DNA of 64,000 nt, taken from positions 992,001-1,056,000 of the forward strand of contig NZ_CP134049.1 of the NCBI RefSeq assembly GCF_031582965.1, read 5' to 3'. Both the position numbers and the translations under genes were made by a program. Origin of the DNA: Bacillus sp. NEB1478. GTDB taxonomy: Bacteria > Bacillota > Bacilli > Bacillales > Fictibacillaceae. This document shows, in pieces, positions 49,858-57,377 of the stretch. How positions within the stretch are numbered: the first letter of the stretch is position 1; every line of letters starts with the position of its first letter. The notes beneath the pieces were generated by a model. The model did no database searches and had not been told where the DNA came from. It worked only from the letters and a program-made list of their open reading frames with translations.

Positions 49858-51174
49858 TTATTTTGCAAAATCAGTTATCAGTTCTTCTACTACTCTTCCA
49901 TCTGTGTCTCCTAAATCGAGACCGAGCAGCTTTGCAAATGTTGGTCCTTCATCGACCAAGTTCATCGACGGAACGACTGTGTTTTGACGAATACCCTTTC
50001 CGGCAGCCATAAAGATTGTTTTATAGTTTTCTTTTTCGGGAGAATAACCGTGTGATGCAAAAGTATACCGTTTTTCTCGTACATCCCTTTCTGAAATATG
50101 ATCAATAAATTCACCATCCAGATTCTCCTTAATATAAAACCCAAGTCTGGCTTCAATCATGAACGTACATTGATCATCTGCTCCCATTGCAGCAGCTTCC
50201 TCTTGGCTATAAACCTTTTCTATGCCGTTGGATTCATCAAGTAATAGATTCTTCAAAAGCTGGCTTGCTACCTCCTTTGTGTTTAAATCTGACGGATCAT
50301 TTACATAAATATATGCAGATCCATCACAACTTTTGCAGTAAGCTTTCCAATGGGTTACAACCCCTTGTTCATTTACTTGAATAAGACCGTTTTTTTGAAG
50401 TAAAACATTGAGCTTAACAGCTTTTGATTCATCGAGAGCACTATGATCGCCTAATGCTATAATCGTCGATTGATCATAGATCCCCCCTTCTTTTAGAGCC
50501 TCAACAATTCTGCCAAGACGAACATCGTGCCGGCGAATAGCAGCCAAAGCTTCCTCTGAGGAAAAACCATGGTAATGGCGCTGAGAATCCAAATCTACTA
50601 AATGAACGAGCATAAGTTCTGGCTTTTTTGTTTTAATCGTATGTACAGCCGACTCTAAAACAAAATCATCCAGCTCAGGCTGATTAAGACCACTTCTTAG
50701 ATGACCAAATCGACGATTCATATCCAGTTGGTAGAGCATACTGCCATTAAAAAGAGAGACAGGGATTTGATGGTGCCATGAACGATTGGCGAAAATCTCA
50801 GGCATATGGTAATCAATATTTGCACGGGCCGTAACGGGCCAAAGCAATGCAGCAGTTTTCATTCCTGCTTTTTTTGCTTCATCATATAAAGTCGTCCCTT
50901 TCACATGTTTACGGTGCCAATACCAGTCAGGGGAAGATCTGCCTGGCTGTAATAATGTATTATTCACGATCCCATGGCGATTCGGATAATTTCCAGTAAT
51001 GATAGACGTATGACAGGGGTAAGTAACAGAAGGATATATTGAATTTACTTGTGTGCAATACGCTGCTCTCTGCAAAAGATTCTTAAAATGAGGAAGCTCT
51101 TTCAGCATAGGGAAATCTAAGGAAGATAAACAATCAAAAGAAATCACGATTAAGTGATCGGTTAAACGAGCCAT
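49858..51174 (-). CDS. Alkaline-phosphatase superfamily phosphodiesterase/nucleotide pyrophosphatase-like protein
   Basis: A 438-residue protein of the type I phosphodiesterase/nucleotide pyrophosphatase family. The metal-binding Asp lies in VISFDCLSS (about residue 13), the nucleophile Thr/Ser region is IYPSVTYPCHTSIITGNYPNRHGI (about 42-65), and later Asp/His ligands are in LVHLVDLDSQRH (about 198) and ALGDHSALDE (about 246). No signal peptide is seen, so it is probably cytosolic. The ATG at 51174 has AGGAGG 5-6 bases upstream; an earlier ATG adds 20 codons without a site. Confidence 0.87.
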   Translation of the reverse strand: MARLTDHLIVISFDCLSSLDFPMLKELPHFKNLLQRAAYCTQVNSIYPSVTYPCHTSIITGNYPNRHGIVNNTLLQPGRSSPDWYWHRKHVKGTTLYDEAKKAGMKTAALLWPVTARANIDYHMPEIFANRSWHHQIPVSLFNGSMLYQLDMNRRFGHLRSGLNQPELDDFVLESAVHTIKTKKPELMLVHLVDLDSQRHYHGFSSEEALAAIRRHDVRLGRIVEALKEGGIYDQSTIIALGDHSALDESKAVKLNVLLQKNGLIQVNEQGVVTHWKAYCKSCDGSAYIYVNDPSDLNTKEVASQLLKNLLLDESNGIEKVYSQEEAAAMGADDQCTFMIEARLGFYIKENLDGEFIDHISERDVREKRYTFASHGYSPEKENYKTIFMAAGKGIRQNTVVPSMNLVDEGPTFAKLLGLDLGDTDGRVVEELITDFAK

Positions 51175-51356
51175 ATGAACCTCCTGCTTATGTAAAATAG
51201 ATTGTTCGTTGCAATACATGGTAAATAATAACATAATAAAAATAGTTATTGAGTGAACTTAAGAAGAATTTTTGATAAAATAGCAGACAAATCTTTTATT
51301 CCCAGCAGATGGGAATGATATTGAGCATAAAACTTTTGAGGTGGTGTGGTGAAAAA

Positions 51357-51770
51357 ATGGTGAAATGGATACTAGGAATTTTCCTCACTCTATTATTGGT
51401 GATCGGTGTTGGCGGCTACTTTTTTGTGAAAGACTATGCATCAGATACAGCAATGAACGAAATTTCAAATCAGCTGGTCATCAATGAAGATGAGATCAAT
51501 CAATTGCTAGAAGACCCGGAGATTAGAAAATACATCGAATCAGGCGAAACTCCTCCAGGAAACTTACTTTTCACAACAAAGAAGGAAGCTGTTAAGCTCA
51601 TTTCTAATAAATACACACTAAATGATTTTCTAAAAGTAAAAAACAAAATAACTGCTGGATTGGATGAAAAAGGACAAGTAGCCATGTATAAAGAATTTCA
51701 GAAAAAATTTTCAAATGATGAATTACTCGCTCTAAAAGTAGTGGCACTTAAAGAAATTAAGAAGGATTAA
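51357..51770 (+). CDS. Membrane-anchored hypothetical protein
   Basis: A 137-residue protein with one N-terminal helix (about 4-24) and an outer helical domain rich in acidic residues (NEDEINQLLEDPEIRKYIE...). Similar Bacillus proteins are often mislabelled as phenylalanyl-tRNA synthetase beta; nothing here supports that. Start at ATG 51357, with GAGGTGGTG upstream. A strong terminator follows. Confidence 0.68.
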   Translation: MVKWILGIFLTLLLVIGVGGYFFVKDYASDTAMNEISNQLVINEDEINQLLEDPEIRKYIESGETPPGNLLFTTKKEAVKLISNKYTLNDFLKVKNKITAGLDEKGQVAMYKEFQKKFSNDELLALKVVALKEIKKD

Positions 51771-51778
51771 AAAGATAA

Positions 51779-51815
51779 AAAGAAGGCTGACCCATTCGAG
51801 GTTAGCCTTCTTCTT
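51779..51815. terminator. Bidirectional terminator
   Basis: AAGAAGGCT and AGCCTTCTT plus inner AACC/GGTT-like pairing, between convergent genes. Confidence 0.85.
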
Positions 51816-51818
51816 AAT

Positions 51819-52511
51819 TTAATAGGAAAGTTTGATTTCCCCATCCTCTTTAGAGATAAAATAACTCTCGTATTCTCCAACTTCTACAGTCATTTCTTTA
51901 CCTGTATCGACAACTTGCTTAATTTGATCTTTTATAGCGGGATGCATGTCATATAAAATACTAACGTGTTCAATCGGAACAGATCGAGAACCAGTACTGA
52001 ACATTATTATGGGCTGTTCCATATGGTCCTTTGAAAACATCGCAAAACAATCACTGTTTTCCATTCCATACAATAAGGCACTATGTTTTTTAGCAATATT
52101 TATTAAATTGGACAGGTTCTCCATTTTCATAAGATTTACGTATGTGTAACCTTCTTCGCTTATTATGGAATTTTGATTTTCTTGCTTTGTAACCTCTGTA
52201 ATCTCTTTAACAGGTTGTTTATTGACTTGTTTCGAAGGTGAACGATCCGTAACAGTTTGAGACTTTTCGGTTTGGCTAATAGAAGGGCTTTGTTTAACTG
52301 TTTCTATTTTTTCCGCAGCAGCAACTTGCTTTTCAGCTGCAGGTAATGGCTCATACTTAGACTTGGCTTTATCAATGATTTGGTCAGTATTTATGTGGTG
52401 TTTCGTATTTTCGGTTGCATTTGCTTTATCTTTATAGTCGTTAAAAGTGTACACACCAATTGCTAACACTGAAGATAGTGCAAAAAGAACAACTCGATTT
52501 CTTTTCTTCAA
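51819..52511 (-). CDS. Secreted or anchored hypothetical protein
   Basis: A 230-residue protein with an N-terminal signal/anchor (KKRNRVVLFALSSVLAIGVYTF), a Lys/Gln/Thr-rich linker (about 50-115) and a C-terminal alpha/beta domain of ~110 residues (GYTYVNLMKMENLSNLINIAKKHSALLYGMENSDCFAMF...). I do not recognise the domain. TTG start at 52511, with GAGGGGG 8 bases upstream; the earlier in-frame start lacks a site. Confidence 0.65.
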   Translation of the reverse strand: MKKRNRVVLFALSSVLAIGVYTFNDYKDKANATENTKHHINTDQIIDKAKSKYEPLPAAEKQVAAAEKIETVKQSPSISQTEKSQTVTDRSPSKQVNKQPVKEITEVTKQENQNSIISEEGYTYVNLMKMENLSNLINIAKKHSALLYGMENSDCFAMFSKDHMEQPIIMFSTGSRSVPIEHVSILYDMHPAIKDQIKQVVDTGKEMTVEVGEYESYFISKEDGEIKLSY

Positions 52512-52703
52512 AATAAAAACCCCCTCAATAACATCCACTTACATATTAGACGAGGAAAAGGAGGGATTGGTTTCAATTATTACAAAAATATTCCAAAAAT
52601 ATTTCGCAGATTTGTTATTATTTAGATTCGAATAAAAATAATAGAACAAGTATGAACCTTCATTTTTTGTATCAAACTATAGTAGGAAAAGGAGGTTTTC
52701 GAC

Positions 52704-53150
52704 TTGGAAATAATTAAAGCTCTTCTATTAAAATTTATTGTTTGTTTAATTGCATTTTCAATAGGCTTGGATTTGGTTTTTGATGCATCTATACGTGAAA
52801 TTATTTCATTTAGTATCACAACAACGGCTGTAACATATATTCTTGCAGATCGAATACTGCTGCCTCGGATCGGAAATAGAAACACGCTAATGGCTGAATT
52901 TATGATTGTATATGCAATCGTGTGGCTGTTTGGTTCAGTACTCTTGAATGGTTATCTTCAAATTGCTTGGGGAAGTGCAATTTCAGCGATTCTCCTCATA
53001 GCAGCCGAGGTATTCGTGCATCGTTATTTAATCAAAAATGTACCAGCTGTAAAAACGGAAAGAAGACGTGTCAGCAGGCTAAGACCAAATCTAAGATATG
53101 CGACAGAGTTTGCTGAAGAAACAGATCCTGATCCAAAAAAGAAAAAATAG
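52704..53150 (+). CDS. YndM-like DUF2512 membrane protein
   Basis: A 148-residue protein with four predicted helices and a basic C-terminal tail (TERRRVSRLRPNLRYATEF...KKKK). KALLLKFIVCLIAFSIGLDLVFDASIREIISFSITTTAVTYILADRILLPRIGN is typical of the DUF2512/YndM family, often found in spore formers. Function unknown. TTG start with AGGAGG 7-8 bases upstream. Confidence 0.83.
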   Translation: MEIIKALLLKFIVCLIAFSIGLDLVFDASIREIISFSITTTAVTYILADRILLPRIGNRNTLMAEFMIVYAIVWLFGSVLLNGYLQIAWGSAISAILLIAAEVFVHRYLIKNVPAVKTERRRVSRLRPNLRYATEFAEETDPDPKKKK

Positions 53151-53253
53151 TTTTAATAGAGATAGTGCTCATAGAGGCACTATTTTTTTCGTTTTTACTT
53201 GTGTACAAGCAATTCTCTCTCATTTTCATAGATTATAGGAGGGAGGGATATGA

Positions 53254-54234
53254 ATGTCATATGTAATTACGTACGATTATATTAAAGTCGGTAATGCAAG
53301 ACCTGGAAAGAAACTCAAAAGCCTTGTTTTTGGAGTAGCGCACGATACAGAGAATCCAGGAACAACCGCACGTGAGAATCGTACTTATTTAAATAATCAG
53401 CAGCCTAGTGCGAGTACACATGTATTTATTGACGATAAAGAAATTTTAGTGATTGTTCCACTAGATGAGATTGCCTATCATGTTCAATATGCAACACAAA
53501 TGGATAATCTTCTTTTTGGGGCAGATGCTAACGATTCTGCTATAGAAGTAAAAATTTGCTTTGGGGGATCTATTCAATTTCAAGAAGCATATAAACGTTA
53601 TGTTTGGTTTTGGTCATGGTTTTGTAAAAAGAATAAATGGGATCCATTCAGCAAGATTGCAAGTCATAAACAACTGGACACAAACCGGCGAACAGACCCT
53701 GATAATGCACTCAACCAATATGGGATAACCTTTAATCAATTCCTTAATGATGTGAGAAAAGAAATGGATACAGAAGCAATATCCAAACCTTCTGTTGTAA
53801 AAGACACGAATAAGGGATATCTCAAAAAAGGTGACAGCGGCGAAGATATAAAAGATCTTCAAAGAAAGTTAAATGCTGTCGGATTTAAGTTAGTGGTAGA
53901 TGGAATGTTTGGTGAAAAGACTTACACTACTGTAAGGACTTTTCAGCGGATGAACAAGCTTACGGTAGATGGGTTAGCCGGAAAAGAAACTATGGCTAAA
54001 CTAGAAGCAGCTTTAAAACCACAGCCGCAAGCTGTCATCCCATACCCACGCTATGTGATAAAAAAAGGATCTAAAGATACTGAGAATATAAAAAGAATTC
54101 AAAAAGCACTCGGTATAACTGTGGACGGCGTCTTTGGAACAAAAACAGGAGCAGCCGTAAAAGCTTATCAGAGGAGAAAAAAATTAACCGCAGACGGAAT
54201 CGTCGGACAAACTACGTGGAATATGATTTTTTAA
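53254..54234 (+). CDS. N-acetylmuramoyl-L-alanine amidase with two peptidoglycan-binding domains
   Basis: A 326-residue Zn amidase that cuts the bond between MurNAc and the stem peptide. The Amidase_2 domain (about 1-160) has zinc His30 (VAHDT), ASTHVFID (His56), zinc His138 (IASHKQ) and RTDPDN (146-151). Two PG_binding_1 repeats follow (LKKGDSGEDIKDLQRKLNAVGF..., about 192-255, and VIKKGSKDTENIKRIQKALG..., about 266-326). No signal peptide, as in XlyA/CwlA-type enzymes of prophage origin, but no other phage gene is near. GGAGGGAGGG precedes the ATG. Confidence 0.9.
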   Translation: MSYVITYDYIKVGNARPGKKLKSLVFGVAHDTENPGTTARENRTYLNNQQPSASTHVFIDDKEILVIVPLDEIAYHVQYATQMDNLLFGADANDSAIEVKICFGGSIQFQEAYKRYVWFWSWFCKKNKWDPFSKIASHKQLDTNRRTDPDNALNQYGITFNQFLNDVRKEMDTEAISKPSVVKDTNKGYLKKGDSGEDIKDLQRKLNAVGFKLVVDGMFGEKTYTTVRTFQRMNKLTVDGLAGKETMAKLEAALKPQPQAVIPYPRYVIKKGSKDTENIKRIQKALGITVDGVFGTKTGAAVKAYQRRKKLTADGIVGQTTWNMIF

Positions 54235-54238
54235 ACAT

Positions 54239-54266
54239 AAAAACCCTTGAATCCTCAAGGGTTTTT
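54239..54266 (+). terminator. Terminator after the amidase
   Basis: AAACCCTTGA and TCAAGGGTTT with a 4-base loop and T-run. A near-identical hairpin follows the tRNA at 56953. Confidence 0.88.
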
Positions 54267-54466
54267 GTTTGTATGTAGGATTGAAAGCCGATCTTTTGGA
54301 TGCAAGCGAAAAAAATTACTATCCTATCAACAGTAAAAGAAATGTGTAATTGTTATTAATTGATATTCATCAGGTGCACGTTTTTAAGAAGGAAAAATGG
54401 ATGTTTTTATTGAATTTAAAAGATTAAGAAGTCAACGAATTTATTATGGTGAGGTGGATAAGTAAA

Positions 54467-54901
54467 ATGGAGACAAGTAATAAAGTAACAATTACGGTAG
54501 AAACCACAGTTCATAAGCCGGTTGCAGAAGTTTGGAAATATTGGACAGAGCCACAGCATATAACAAAATGGAGTTTTGCTTCTGATGATTGGCATGCGCC
54601 AAATGCAGAAAATGATTTAAGAATTGGCGGGAGATTTCTTACAAGAATGGAAGCTAAGGACGGGAGTTTTGGATTCGATTTTGGTGGTGTTTATGATGAT
54701 GTAAAAGAAAATGAGTTTATTTCTTACATTCTTGATGATGGAAGAAAAGTTACGATTTCTTTTATTAACCAAGAAAACGACACTAAAGTAATTGAAACAT
54801 TTGAAGCGGAATCTACCAATCCCATAGAAATGCAAGAAGCAGGATGGCAGGCGTTTATGGATAATTTTAAGAAATATAGTGAATCCATAAAAGTAGATTG
54901 A
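54467..54901 (+). CDS. SRPBCC / AHSA1-like protein
   Basis: A 144-residue START-fold protein of the activator of Hsp90 ATPase homologue type: VETTVHKPVAEVWKYWTEPQHITKWSFASDDWHAP opens it and MQEAGWQAFMDNFKKY closes it. These small proteins have a hydrophobic pocket for an unknown ligand. The ATG at 54467 has GAGGTGG upstream; the longer frame is not supported by a site. Confidence 0.87.
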   Translation: METSNKVTITVETTVHKPVAEVWKYWTEPQHITKWSFASDDWHAPNAENDLRIGGRFLTRMEAKDGSFGFDFGGVYDDVKENEFISYILDDGRKVTISFINQENDTKVIETFEAESTNPIEMQEAGWQAFMDNFKKYSESIKVD

Positions 54902-54929
54902 TAAAAAAATTTTAAGTAATTCAAATTTT

Positions 54930-54956
54930 AGCTGCCAACTTAGGCAGCTTTTCTTT
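54930..54956 (+). terminator. Terminator after the AHSA1-like gene
   Basis: AGCTGCC and GGCAGCT with a 6-base loop and TTTTCTTT. Confidence 0.82.
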
Positions 54957-54960
54957 ATTA

Positions 54961-55080
54961 AAAGCTCTTTTCTTAAAAATTGGTGCTTTTAGTACATATC
55001 GTAAAGAGTCTTTATTGAAAAGCTGATTGTCTTACAAGATTAGAGACTCAGGAATGTATTCTTCACACAAGCTCAATCAA
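54961..55080. repeat. Degenerate copy of the mosaic repeat element
   Basis: Aligns with the start of the 35306 copy: AAAGCTCTTTTCTTAAAAAT-TGGTGCTTTTAGT and TCGTAAAGAGTCTT correspond to AAGGCTCTATTCTAAAAGAT-TGTTGCTCTTAGT and TCGTAAAGAATCTT. Same orientation as that copy. The rest is diverged. Confidence 0.5.
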
Positions 55081-55152
55081 CAGGTATGGTTTTAAAGTAC
55101 TATATAAAATTTTTGAATTTTAGCACTTTTTTGTCTTTTTTTATCGAAATTT

Positions 55153-55191
55153 TTGACTTAGACTGTAGATATGTTAGATTTGTAATCTAAC
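55153..55191 (+). promoter_or_regulatory. sda promoter with palindrome over the -10
   Basis: TTGACT (55153-55158), 16 bases, TAGATT (55175-55180). A perfect palindrome GTTAGATT-TGT-AATCTAAC (55173-55191) covers the -10 element. B. subtilis sda is controlled by DnaA; I found no clean DnaA box here, so this palindrome is the main candidate control element. Confidence 0.5.
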
Positions 55192-55217
55192 AAAAACCAA
55201 CTTGAGGAGGAATGCAT

Positions 55218-55352
55218 TTGAACAAGATCATGAGTGACGAACAATTGATTATTTCTTATCGAGAAGTTTTAAAACATGAAAAAAACAGTGAGATTGCTAA
55301 ACACCTCAAAGAAGAAATAAACCGACGCGGATTAAAACCAGTTATAAATTAA
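55218..55352 (+). CDS. sda: Sda sporulation checkpoint protein
   Basis: A 44-residue protein: MSDEQLIISYREVLKH...EIAKHLKEEINRRGLKPVI matches B. subtilis Sda (LSDELLIESYFKA...FIELIENEIKRRSLGHII). Sda is a helical hairpin that binds the HisKA domain of KinA/KinB and blocks phosphate flow to Spo0A when DNA replication is stalled. TTG start with GAGGAGG 8 bases upstream and its own terminator. The next gene is a KinB-type kinase, and a KinA-type kinase lies at 36657. Confidence 0.87.
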   Translation: MNKIMSDEQLIISYREVLKHEKNSEIAKHLKEEINRRGLKPVIN

Positions 55353-55361
55353 TGTCTTGGT

Positions 55362-55390
55362 CACCTTCCCCTCTGGAAGGTGGCTTTCTT
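55362..55390 (+). terminator. Terminator after sda
   Basis: ACCTTCC and GGAAGGT with a 5-base loop and a short T-rich tail. Confidence 0.75.
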
Positions 55391-55568
55391 ATTGTGATGA
55401 ATTACAAAGTCTTGGTATATGCATGGTGTTTACTGTGAACGATTGAAAACGAGGTAATTGAATTAGGAAATAGCTGTGTATTTTTATATTCAAGTTTCAT
55501 CCATCCTATTGTGTGTATTGGTATCGCATATTTTTATGCAAACTATTGTTTAGTAGACAAGGATTTTC

Positions 55569-55610
55569 CTAGATTTTGTCGAAAATCAAAAAAGGCAGGT
55601 AAATCTAGGA
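55569..55610 (+). promoter_or_regulatory. Spo0A-box within an inverted repeat before the kinase gene
   Basis: TTGTCGAA (55576-55583) is a perfect Spo0A (0A) box core. It is enclosed by the inverted repeat CCTAGATTT (55568-55576) / AAATCTAGG (55602-55610). The site is about 40-50 bases before the kinase start, so Spo0A feedback on this kinase is plausible. An 8-base match can arise by chance. Confidence 0.4.
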
Positions 55611-55623
55611 AGTAGGGAACGAT

Positions 55624-56868
55624 ATGTGGGAGTCTATCCAAAGCATGTGCTTGCACGTGGTCTTTATTCTTTTTACAATCCTAATCTATCAAGTCTTTTT
55701 TATAGAAAGAGAAGAGAAACGGAAAAAAATTTGCTCGAAATTTTTTCTGTTCATACTGATCATATTAGTTTTTACAATGAGCCAACCTGTCCTTTATTCC
55801 GAAATCTATAAGTATGACTTTAAAGCTGTCGCTATCATACTGTCCTTTTTATACGGAGGCAAAAGAGCTGGATTTGCAACCTTTTTTGCACTGCTTATAA
55901 CAGGGTATTTTACAGACCAGAGGTTATTGATCTTATTAGGCAATTATACGGTGTTTTGTCTATTGTTACTCCCAGTAAGCAGTAGGTTTCACCGTTATCA
56001 AATAAAAGGAAAAGTTATCGTGATCAGTTTGTTTTATATGACGATTCCGATCACAAGAGGGATTTTTCTTACCTTAAAAGGAGACTACCGGCAAACCTTT
56101 TTTGAAGTAAGCTCCTCTCTTATTGTTTTGGCAACTTTGATTGCAATCATATATTTAATTGAAAACATGAATGAGCAAATGGAAATGAAACAAGAACTGA
56201 TCCGAACGGAAAAAATGAATGTCGTCAGCCAGCTGGCTGCTTCGGTTGCACACGAAATCCGTAATCCGATGACATCTGTGCGCGGGTTCATGCAGTTAAT
56301 GCAAAAAGAAAATTTAACGAAGGAACAGCATTTATACATAAGAATCTCGATTGAGGAATTAGATCGGGCACAGGAAATCATCAATCAATATTTAGCTCTC
56401 GCAAAGCCGCAAACTGATCAATATGAAATCATTGATTTGACTTCTATCATACAACAATCGATTGACGTGATGCATTCGTATGCCATTCTGAACAGTATTC
56501 ATATTACACAGCAAGTGGAATCATCTCTCGAAATCGAGGGGCTTAAACTAGAAATTCAGCAAGTGTTGATAAACATCATCAAAAATGCGATTGAAGCGAT
56601 TAAAAGCGAAGGGGAAATCTGGCTATCGGCTGCAAAAAATTCAAATGGCTTCGTATCCATTCAAATTAAAGATAACGGTGTAGGAATGACCGAAGCGCAA
56701 TTGAAAAAACTAGGAAGCCCGTATTACTCAACAAAGGAAAAGGGAACTGGCTTAGGATTAACCGTATGCCATCAAATCGTAAAACAAATGGGCGGACAAA
56801 TTTTGATTAAGAGTGAGTTAAACAAAGGAACATGCTTTACGATAAATCTGCCATTAAAAAATAAGTGA
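55624..56868 (+). CDS. KinB-like membrane sensor histidine kinase
   Basis: A 414-residue kinase. Residues 1-180 contain five to six membrane helices of the 5TM/KinB-type sensor, HisKA has phosphorylated His210 in AASVAHEIRNPMTSVRGFMQLM, and the HATPase domain spans about 305-412 (NIIKNAIEAI, GTGLGLTV). Like KinB it senses from the membrane and has no partner regulator nearby, so Spo0F is the likely acceptor. Position next to sda, an inhibitor of such kinases, supports a sporulation role. The ribosome site (GTAGGGA) is weak. Confidence 0.85.
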   Translation: MWESIQSMCLHVVFILFTILIYQVFFIEREEKRKKICSKFFLFILIILVFTMSQPVLYSEIYKYDFKAVAIILSFLYGGKRAGFATFFALLITGYFTDQRLLILLGNYTVFCLLLLPVSSRFHRYQIKGKVIVISLFYMTIPITRGIFLTLKGDYRQTFFEVSSSLIVLATLIAIIYLIENMNEQMEMKQELIRTEKMNVVSQLAASVAHEIRNPMTSVRGFMQLMQKENLTKEQHLYIRISIEELDRAQEIINQYLALAKPQTDQYEIIDLTSIIQQSIDVMHSYAILNSIHITQQVESSLEIEGLKLEIQQVLINIIKNAIEAIKSEGEIWLSAAKNSNGFVSIQIKDNGVGMTEAQLKKLGSPYYSTKEKGTGLGLTVCHQIVKQMGGQILIKSELNKGTCFTINLPLKNK

Positions 56869-56952
56869 AAATAATTTTATATTGCGTTTTTTAACTTATC
56901 ATTCACATAAGTAAACTAAAGGTGCGATTTTACATTGGCTTTTATAAAAAAC

Positions 56953-56978
56953 AAAACCCTTGATTCCTCAAGGGTTTT
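56953..56978 (-). terminator. Terminator of the tRNA-Ala gene
   Basis: AAAACCCTTGA and TCAAGGGTTTT with a 4-base loop, 13 bases beyond the tRNA 3' end. Confidence 0.82.
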
Positions 56979-56990
56979 GACTGTTATGTA

Positions 56991-57066
56991 TGGTGGAGAC
57001 TAGCGGGATCGAACCGCTGACCTTTTGGCTGCCAGCCAAACGCTCTCCCAGCTGAGCTAAGCCCCC
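56991..57066 (-). tRNA. tRNA-Ala, anticodon GGC
   Basis: A 76-base cloverleaf on the minus strand. Acceptor GGGGGCT pairs with AGTCTCC (two G-U pairs), the D arm is GCTC-AGCTGGGA-GAGC, the anticodon arm TTTGG-CTGGCAG-CCAAA reads GGC, and the T arm is AGCGG-TTCGATC-CCGCT. CCA is encoded. It reads GCC and GCT alanine codons. It stands alone. Confidence 0.96.
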
Positions 57067-57242
57067 GTATTTTTTCTGTAACATAATGAATTATATCGAT
57101 TTAAAATTATCGCCGCAAGCTTTTTTTCTTTATTTTGTATATTTCATTCCCCTTCCTCAAAAGTTATTAAAACTAAAATGTTATCTGAAATCTCGGAAAA
57201 GTTTTTTTGAGTCTTTCTTACTGATATGAAGACTGTTTTAAG

Positions 57243-57258
57243 ATTGGTATAGACAACT
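57243..57258. promoter_or_regulatory. NagR (YvoA)-type operator upstream of nagZ
   Basis: ATTGGTATAGACAACT matches the B. subtilis NagR recognition palindrome AGTGGTCTAGACCACT at 13 of 16 positions. It lies 120 bases before the nagZ start. The same sequence with one to two changes is found before nagA at 60785. Confidence 0.7.
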
Positions 57259-57343
57259 AGTCCTAGCACATAAAAGGACTTAAGTTCTGTTTTTACACCA
57301 TGTGACAGGAACCTTCCTTTTTCTACCGAAAAGTGTCAAAGAA

Positions 57344-57357
57344 AGAAAGCGCTACCA
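57344..57357 (+). promoter_or_regulatory. Cre-like site before nagZ
   Basis: AGAAAGCGCTACCA matches 12 of 14 cre positions, with the central palindrome AAGCGCT intact, just before the GAGGAGG ribosome site. Probably CcpA repression by glucose. Confidence 0.5.
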
Positions 57358-57377
57358 ATTTGAGGAGGTTGGATGTA

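Noticed and set aside
53254..54234. Prophage remnant at the amidase gene
   Set aside because: No holin, tail, integrase or attachment site nearby; neighbours are ordinary chromosomal genes.
54902..55217. DnaA boxes upstream of sda
   Set aside because: Best match TTCTTCACA has two mismatches to TTATNCACA and stands alone.
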